This document shows positions 14,684 through 20,632 of a stretch of 20,632 nucleotides of DNA, piece after piece (the first letter of the stretch is position 1; each line of letters starts with the position of its first letter). Below the pieces are notes generated by a model. The model was not told the DNA's origin. It worked only from the letters and a program-made list of their open reading frames with translations, and did not search any database. The position numbers and the translations under genes were made by a program. Origin of the DNA: Candidatus Bathyarchaeota archaeon (lineage in GTDB: Archaea > Thermoproteota > Bathyarchaeia > Bathyarchaeales > DTEX01); contig JAGTQS010000015.1 of NCBI GenBank assembly GCA_018397055.1, positions 1 through 20,632 of the forward strand, in the 5' to 3' direction.

Positions 14684-16915
14684 TTAGCTGGCTAGATAGT
14701 CGCTACTTTGTCTTTCAACTTTTATTATTATTGCGTCAATGTCGTGGGTTTTTATCTTTATATTGGTTTTAACGATATCTCCTTCTCTTTTGTGCGAGAT
14801 TATTTCGTCTGTACTTAACAATGTGACTTTAGTGACCTTTGCGTCAGTTATGCCTAGGGCTTTGAGATTGACCGATATTTCGCATGTTACGTCTTTTTTC
14901 GTGGTGTTCCATATTGCGACTGCGGTTCCTTTTGGGCTTGTGTAGACCTTCGAAAATATTTCAGGATTCGAAGTGTTTAAGCCAATGTCGTCCATGAATT
15001 GTCCTTGGAAAAGGAACTCTCTTCCTTTCTTCCATAAATGTTCTATTTTTTCCATTGCTGCTTTGGCTTTGATCCATTCTTCATCTGTTAGATCGGGTTT
15101 CCGCTTTGAAGGTCCATATCCGCGGAGTCGTAAACCCATGACGAAGAAGTAATTTATTCCGAAGATTTTGTCTTGGGCAGGAGGGTAGGTATAACCTTCT
15201 CCTGACGTTATGTATGATGGCAAAGTGTACCTCCACATTTCAGGGAAGGTTTCTCTTTCAGGATGAATACTCATGTCTGCCCAAGAAAGGGGATTCTTGT
15301 CGTAGTGAAAATCGATATATTGCCCATATGCGTCATTCATTCCCTCCGTATATAAGAAAGATTCTGGGTTGATTTTTCTAGTCTCTTCCCTAATTTTTCG
15401 GAAAATTTGTAGAAGCCCTGGTCCCCAAGCGTTTGCTGGTGTGCTATGGCCGTGGTTTTTATTGTAGCAAAGCTCAGCATAATAGGAGCCGGGTTGGTCA
15501 ATAAATAGTCCGTTAATATGATAGTTCTTGATGATTCGGGTTGTCTCTGACACGATGCGGTTTTGCCACTCCTTTACTGAGGGGCACATGACGGCGAACC
15601 ATCCTTCGCTTTTACTTGACCTTGACCATTCTTGGTTCCAATCTTCATGTAGTTCAAAGAAGTCGATGGTATTAACGCCTAAGTTGGGCGCTTTGCCCAG
15701 TATTGCCCATTTCTTTCCATGTTTTTTGTAGGTTTCAGTTTCGATATTTACTAATCTTCCGTTGACATATGCGCTGACTGTTACGCCTAAGCTGTGAAGG
15801 TTGTCAACAGCTTTTATCAGTGCAATTTCTCCGCCTAAGTCTGGGATTGGTTTGTATTCGGGGTAGAATGTGTCGTGTCCATTATAGAACCAACCGGTAA
15901 GCATAAGCATTACTGCGTGAGAGGAAGCTTGTGTCTCATATGCTTCGCGGACAACGTCTTCATATGTTCTTTCAAGTTCTTCTTTCATATTCTTTATGCC
16001 CACGCCTCGAAGCCACATCATTTCTTTGACATGCTTTGAAATTCTGGGCATTGTTATCCACGTTTCCAGCCATTCTCTATATCTGTCAGCTCCCCAGTGC
16101 CAGTCTCCGCTATGAACTCCAATGACAAAGATCGGCGACTCCCACGAGGTTCCTGAGGTTACAAACGGGTACTTAGAAATCCACATCGCGACATTTTTCT
16201 TGTTATCGGGTCCTTTAGCTCTTCCAAAGGAAAGCGTCGTATACTCTAAGCTCTTGTCATAGGATGCTATGTATAGCCCTGCCTTTGGGGAATAATATTC
16301 AAACCACTGCATTGAAGCTCGACCAGGATATTCCAAATTAACCACGGGAATCTCGTCTGAGAGTTTGTCAACCGGATTTTCAAGCTTTTGCCCAGACGAG
16401 GCCGGCATGATCAGCGAGTCGAGCTTCTTTAAGCTGGATATGAAAGGAAAGTCGACTTCTCTTATTGTTCCTTCATCATTGTTTTCAACGAAGATTTTCC
16501 ATTGCATTTCTTGTTTACCTGATTTTAACTCTACTGAGTACTTAACTTTGGCTTTTATTGTTCTCCGTTCAAGATGTAGCTGATTGTACTCTATCTCAAG
16601 TTTAGCCCCTTCTTTGCTTTTTACAAAGTTGCTAGAGTCTAATTTCTGCACACTACTGTTGATTACTGTTCCATGGACTGCGCTCCAGGGGTCTTTTTTT
16701 GCTGCTCCGTGAATGTTCCATACGCAATAGACGATCCTGAAAACTTCTGGCATTCCATTCTTTAGGAATTCGATGTTTTGTTCCTTGTTCCGAAGCCCAT
16801 TTACGCAACCATTTTCGTTATCAATTTTTACCTCGATTTTTGAGTTGCCAAAAAGTAACTCTCCATTTTCTTCATGTAAGTAACAATCATTCACCAAACT
16901 AAAACACTCCTTCAT
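14684..16915 (-). CDS. Putative glycoside hydrolase, DUF6259-like
   Basis: A 743-residue protein that seems complete. An N-terminal beta-sandwich-like part (about 1-285) contains SMQWFEYYSPKAGLYIASYD and WGADRYREWLETW, hallmarks I associate with DUF6259 proteins. A TIM-barrel part (about 290-620) follows, then a C-terminal beta domain (about 650-740). Candidate catalytic acids are D473 in INGLFIDQPG and E524 in LYTEGMND, at the ends of adjacent barrel strands; this is inference. No signal peptide, so cytosolic. A TATA box (TTTTTTTATA on the minus strand, 16947-16938) sits 26 bases from the ATG at 16915, fitting a leaderless start. However, AAGGAG inside codons 2-3 could instead drive TTG 16897 or GTG 16894. 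The substrate is unknown. Confidence 0.75.
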   Translation of the reverse strand: MKECFSLVNDCYLHEENGELLFGNSKIEVKIDNENGCVNGLRNKEQNIEFLKNGMPEVFRIVYCVWNIHGAAKKDPWSAVHGTVINSSVQKLDSSNFVKSKEGAKLEIEYNQLHLERRTIKAKVKYSVELKSGKQEMQWKIFVENNDEGTIREVDFPFISSLKKLDSLIMPASSGQKLENPVDKLSDEIPVVNLEYPGRASMQWFEYYSPKAGLYIASYDKSLEYTTLSFGRAKGPDNKKNVAMWISKYPFVTSGTSWESPIFVIGVHSGDWHWGADRYREWLETWITMPRISKHVKEMMWLRGVGIKNMKEELERTYEDVVREAYETQASSHAVMLMLTGWFYNGHDTFYPEYKPIPDLGGEIALIKAVDNLHSLGVTVSAYVNGRLVNIETETYKKHGKKWAILGKAPNLGVNTIDFFELHEDWNQEWSRSSKSEGWFAVMCPSVKEWQNRIVSETTRIIKNYHINGLFIDQPGSYYAELCYNKNHGHSTPANAWGPGLLQIFRKIREETRKINPESFLYTEGMNDAYGQYIDFHYDKNPLSWADMSIHPERETFPEMWRYTLPSYITSGEGYTYPPAQDKIFGINYFFVMGLRLRGYGPSKRKPDLTDEEWIKAKAAMEKIEHLWKKGREFLFQGQFMDDIGLNTSNPEIFSKVYTSPKGTAVAIWNTTKKDVTCEISVNLKALGITDAKVTKVTLLSTDEIISHKREGDIVKTNIKIKTHDIDAIIIKVERQSSDYLAS

Positions 16916-17396
16916 TATGCATATTACAACTAACGACTATAAAAAAATTGGAATCAAATTAAATATGTCTGGCAGCTTATTCTTCATATATTCAATATGG
17001 CAACTAGAACCCACGAAATGGAACATGGATATCAATTAGACAATACTTTAACTCGGGAATACACGAATTTGTCCTGCCTTTTCGTGGAGATAAAAACGAT
17101 TGGGTTATAGTACTTGATAAAGAAAGAAAATATCTTCTCTTATAAGGAATTAATCGTGCTGTAAGACTCGAAATCAAGATGGAAACATGTAAAAGAAACA
17201 CTCGAAAGCCATTGCACTCACATTCTTTACAATAATAATGGTTTACTTTACTGTATTATAGAAATTCTACTGCTGTTTCAAAATAATTAATTTACTATTG
17301 CTCGATATATATTTCCACATAACCTCTACTTTTTTATTTGTGAAGCAGAATATCTAAAATTACCGACCTGCAACAATTATTCCTTGTTAACTCATT
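16916..17396. other. AT-rich gap between two glycosidase genes
   Basis: These 481 bases are strongly A/T-rich and contain the TATA element for the downstream minus-strand gene near 16938-16947. Only short frames occur. A plus-strand stretch reading GIHEFVLPFRGDKNDWVIVLDKERKYLLL (about 17055-17141) looks protein-like but lacks a start. It could be a gene remnant. No repeats or RNA genes were seen. Confidence 0.4.
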
Positions 17397-19400
17397 TTAT
17401 CCTTGAATTAGGTAGTACATTGATGGAAACATGTTTCCAATCTCAATTCTAAGTTTTCCCTCGTTGTATTCTGTTGGTATCATGCCCGTATATAATCCTT
17501 CAGGGTTGATTGACCAGACTGTCAGGTGAGATTGTGTGGTTGTTAGCTCGATCGTAGCTTCAATCGCTTCAATAAGTGTAGGACCGTGCCCAACATCCAG
17601 TTGTAATGTATGATCTGCATTGTATTTTACTCCAGTGTTATTTGCTCTCCCAATTGCCGTTAATAGAAGATTAGGAGATTCGTTAATAGGTTTATCTGTC
17701 AACGAGCTTATTGCTATTACTGCAAAACGTGTTCTTACCTTTAGTTTTAGGTCATTCAAAGAAATCTCTCTTATTTCACCTAGAAATCCGTAAGCCGCTT
17801 TTGTTCGAGGTGTGTCAATCCAACCTATTCTTTTCAACCAGTTGCGGTATAACTGATGTGTATCTGATGTAATTTCATTTTCGCATTGGTCAACAATTGT
17901 TGTGTCTGTTGGCGAGATCATGAAGTCTACATGTGGTTCTTGTCCCGGCAACACTATTCCAACCTTATGCTTTTCAGAGGCAATCACTAGCGCGGGTACG
18001 GTTTCAACATCATTTGGGAATTTGAAGATATTTTCTTCTGAAATTTTGATTCCTAGAGTTTTAATGGCTGGTTCAATGTCTCTGCGACGAAACATTAAGG
18101 CAGCTTGATAGAATAATCCGAATTTCGCTGGATCATTGAAGGTTTCAAAGTTTCTTCTGTATCTTCTTCCTCCCATAATTACGCCTCCTATACAATCTGC
18201 AGGTTCAGAACAGCGATACCTATATGTGTGAATAATTACGCCACTCCAGCTTTGGAATGCAGCAACAGCAGCCATCAGGAGGGGGCTTTCAGCACGCCAC
18301 TCATTTGGCCAAGGTTGATCCCATTCTGATACAACAAATGGTCGATCTAACAAACGGTTAAAAGATAGGGTTTCGAAAACATTTCTTTTCTCACCTGTGG
18401 TTACCCGATTACTACTTCCTTCTTTTCCAGGAACATCCCAAAAATCCCAATAGTTATGAGAATCGGTATATTCAGTGGCACGCAAGGAGGAAAGCAAGGT
18501 TAGACTTTGGCTCCAATTACTTCCGGTTACTGGTACTTTCACGCCAATGCAACGCAGGTATTTTGTCATTTCGCGGTAATAGTCTTGTTGTATATCATGT
18601 AGAAACCTAAGGATTTGCTCTGTGGGGGTAGTAAAGTCGAGTTTTCGGTCACTCACATGAATGCCGCGTTCTTTCGCCCAACCTCGATATTGTATTTCCA
18701 ATCTAGATCGGTAGGGTTCAAGAGTGACTTGTTGCGAAAAAAGGTCGTTTTCATTTGCAAATTCCATGAGTGCAATTGCGGGATCATCTTTGTAGGCTAA
18801 GCCAGTGTATGGGTTTACATGAGTCCATAGATCGTAGCTGTATTTTTTCTGGAGTTCAATAAGTTTAGGGTCGAAATTTGTGTATGGCTTAGCTGCCTCG
18901 CCCAATTCATCAACAGCATCAATACCGTCGCCAATCCTAAATTTTCTATAGGTCAACTGGTCAAGGTAAATGTAGATTCCTTCTTTTTTCAGGCAATATA
19001 TTAGGTAATCAAGCCTATCCAAGCTTTTAGGGTCAAAGCTCAAAGTATTTTCCGGCAGCCTGCCTTTGGTAAACTGAAAAATGTTTGGTGTAGACCATTC
19101 AGCGTCAAGCTGGTGAGTCCTGACCATGTTTAAGCCAAACTTTGCCAGCCTTCGAGCTACTTTTTCACTAAGTTCGTGTGGCGGAAAATTTGCTGCAGAA
19201 TTAAAACATGTCCCCCAAAACCTTGCCTCAACGCCGTCATCAAATATAAACTTGTCGTCTTTTACCTTTAGGAAACCATGTTTTCCCGCAGGCTTCTCAT
19301 CTTTGTAAAGAAAAGATAAATCGATGGGAGCATCGTCCCACGGATATTTAAAAGGCACCCATCCGGTTTCTTGTCCAGAAACGTTAGATTCCTTTTTCAT
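17397..19400 (-). CDS. GH5-like glycoside hydrolase (retaining TIM-barrel)
   Basis: A 667-residue clan GH-A type glycosidase. The barrel starts with ARFWGTCFNSAANFP and LAKFGLNMVRTHQLD (60-99). The acid/base glutamate is E217 in LMEFANEND, and the nucleophile glutamate is E359 in FVVSEWDQPWP. TDSHNYWDFWD (312-322) and GVIIHTYRYRC supply further active-site strands. A C-terminal beta-sandwich (about 480-667) follows. Both glutamates are present, so activity is plausible. The substrate (beta-glucan, mannan or galactoside) is not readable. No signal peptide: cytosolic. AAGGTTGAT precedes the ATG, and the ceramidase-fold gene lies 52 bases upstream on the same strand, suggesting an operon. Confidence 0.85.
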   Translation of the reverse strand: MKKESNVSGQETGWVPFKYPWDDAPIDLSFLYKDEKPAGKHGFLKVKDDKFIFDDGVEARFWGTCFNSAANFPPHELSEKVARRLAKFGLNMVRTHQLDAEWSTPNIFQFTKGRLPENTLSFDPKSLDRLDYLIYCLKKEGIYIYLDQLTYRKFRIGDGIDAVDELGEAAKPYTNFDPKLIELQKKYSYDLWTHVNPYTGLAYKDDPAIALMEFANENDLFSQQVTLEPYRSRLEIQYRGWAKERGIHVSDRKLDFTTPTEQILRFLHDIQQDYYREMTKYLRCIGVKVPVTGSNWSQSLTLLSSLRATEYTDSHNYWDFWDVPGKEGSSNRVTTGEKRNVFETLSFNRLLDRPFVVSEWDQPWPNEWRAESPLLMAAVAAFQSWSGVIIHTYRYRCSEPADCIGGVIMGGRRYRRNFETFNDPAKFGLFYQAALMFRRRDIEPAIKTLGIKISEENIFKFPNDVETVPALVIASEKHKVGIVLPGQEPHVDFMISPTDTTIVDQCENEITSDTHQLYRNWLKRIGWIDTPRTKAAYGFLGEIREISLNDLKLKVRTRFAVIAISSLTDKPINESPNLLLTAIGRANNTGVKYNADHTLQLDVGHGPTLIEAIEATIELTTTQSHLTVWSINPEGLYTGMIPTEYNEGKLRIEIGNMFPSMYYLIQG

Positions 19401-19452
19401 CTAAATAATCAACCTTAATGTCTTCAATCTATCTTTTTCTTTTTTGCGGTTT

Positions 19453-20632
19453 CTAATCAGATATTTTGGCTATAAGATTTATTGCAGTTTCAATCAATGT
19501 TGTTCCTGCTTTAGGACAAACTAGGGGTCGCCCATAAAGCATGTATGACCCCTCTAATTCGTAGCCTCGTTTTCCCTTTGGCGCCACCGTATAGTCGTGC
19601 TCTGCTGGCACATAACCAGGGTTTCCATTAGCCAAAGCATTGACAAGAACCTTCGTAATTCCAAGTTTTTTTGCGCGACTTTTAATTTGCAGCCCAATAT
19701 GGCTGAATATTTCGCCTGGAAGGCCAATTATGTAATTGTCGTTTATCCTTATTACTTGAACCTCCAGATCTTCGTATGTTTCGAACCGTCTATTATTTTT
19801 GTATTGTTCAAGAAGATATTCAGACCAATCCAAATCCTGTTTTAGCCACCACCACTCACTTGTAGGGGTTCCTGCCTTCATTAACTCCTCAAGTCTTTTT
19901 CTATCCTCTAGAATCCTGTCATCAAGAACTTCTACTGATGGTAACTTCTCAAGTTGCACCCTAACTGTTTCAGAATAGGCTTGAATCCCAACATCCGAAT
20001 AAGTAGGTGTGACCTCTGAAATTCTTAAGGCTTCTGCTCCAAGAATAGTGCCTAAAGTAATTGTTAATTCGTCTCCTTCAATTTTTGAGTAATTGTTGTA
20101 GCCAGGAACCAAGTCTTTTCTGGGATGGGTGTCACCGAAAGCTCCGTTTAAAAATAGTGAAACTGATTCACTACCTAGAACTTTCTCAATCAGGCCTGTG
20201 GCAACTCCAGGAAAATCTGAAGAAATCAGGTTGAAACTATTGCCACCCATGGTTACGGGATGGCAGGCATAATTGATGACTACTGCTTGAGTTTTCCTCT
20301 CCAGGTTCTTTACAGTCAAAACTGCAAGATCCTTATCGATGGTTTCGTTGGGAGGCACATTAGGATCTAGCCAGTCAAATCTTATGCTGCCATCTGGCCA
20401 TCTTATTCTCCTAGATGCAGCTAAATCAATGTTTCCCATTCCGAAACCTATGCTTCCCTCTTTCATGCCCTTTTGCGCCAAAAAGACTGCGCCAGCAATC
20501 TTCTTCTCAAGCTGGTTCTGATATGCATCGTCGTTTTTTCCTATAACTCTCAGGGGCATGCTTCCCGGTCCGGAATGTGTGTGAGTGCAACTGATCATCA
20601 CATTTTGGCCATCAATCCCTGTTCAACGCCCT
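19453..20632 (-). CDS. Neutral/alkaline ceramidase-fold hydrolase, partial, with apparent frameshift near the edge
   Basis: The open frame from 20601 gives 382 residues of the neutral ceramidase N-terminal domain family. Zinc-ligand type elements are THTHSGPG, NYACHPV, LPGEIFSHIG and NPGYVPAEHDY. The loop that carries the nucleophile serine in true ceramidases (GNLSPN-like) is GAFGDTHPRK here, with histidine in place of serine, so a different hydrolase activity is likely. The GTG start is not the true one: family-like residues TGIDGQNV continue upstream to a TGA (20625-20623). Beyond it GVE is read in another frame, as if one A of a short A-run were lost. The N-terminal part lies outside the window. 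No signal peptide can be judged. Confidence 0.75.

Noticed and set aside
17004..17201. Minus-strand 65-residue ORF in the AT-rich gap
   Set aside because: No RBS, low-complexity Ser/Leu/Ile composition, no family resemblance.
1..20632. CRISPR array, toxin-antitoxin pair, prophage or integrase
   Set aside because: No regularly spaced repeats, no Cas-, integrase- or toxin-like proteins were recognised in either strand.

Overview
The window looks like chromosomal DNA from an AT-rich archaeon, plausibly of the TACK or Bathyarchaeia type; the exact taxon is inference. The archaeal signs are a deoxyhypusine synthase, a class III signal-peptide (archaeal type IV) pilin, a VAT/Cdc48-type N-domain protein, a pair of archaeal 'biotin-synthase-like' radical SAM enzymes, TATA-type promoters, and T-rich stretches where bacteria would have hairpin terminators. 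No rRNA, tRNA, CRISPR array or intact insertion sequence was recognised.

Positions 1-10450 are a compact, apparently intact core region. It begins with the tail of an unknown gene (2-97). Two small proteins follow that share a G-[LM]-P motif (200-559, 594-845). A minus-strand pair encodes deoxyhypusine synthase and a radical SAM protein. Divergent from it is a plus-strand pair: a second radical SAM protein and a transaldolase-family aldolase with a large insertion. The two radical SAM proteins resemble the archaeal two-part lipoyl synthase (LipS1/LipS2). Next are an orphan DNA methyltransferase, a pilin-like protein, a stand-alone Cdc48 N-domain, and the energising module of an ECF vitamin or metal transporter (EcfA-EcfA'-EcfT) with no S component in view.

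Positions 10450-14555 are a mosaic of broken carbohydrate genes. They include the N-terminal piece of an SGNH hydrolase fused to a GC-richer C-terminal fragment, and a DUF4038/apiosidase-like N-terminus carrying a nonsense codon and a frameshift. A sugar-isomerase-like gene (L-fucose/L-arabinose isomerase type) has lost its start and contains an in-frame TAA. A GC-richer glycosidase-like ORF is split by an in-frame TAG. AT-rich minus-strand pieces alternate with GC-richer plus-strand pieces.

Positions 14684-20632 hold three large minus-strand genes for carbohydrate or glycoconjugate breakdown: a DUF6259-like glycosidase, a GH5-like glycosidase, and a neutral-ceramidase-fold hydrolase that runs off the window and has an apparent frameshift near the edge. 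None shows a signal peptide, so these enzymes would act in the cytosol on imported oligosaccharides. The right half therefore reads as a horizontally shaped glycan-utilisation island, partly alive and partly decayed, beside a stable housekeeping region.
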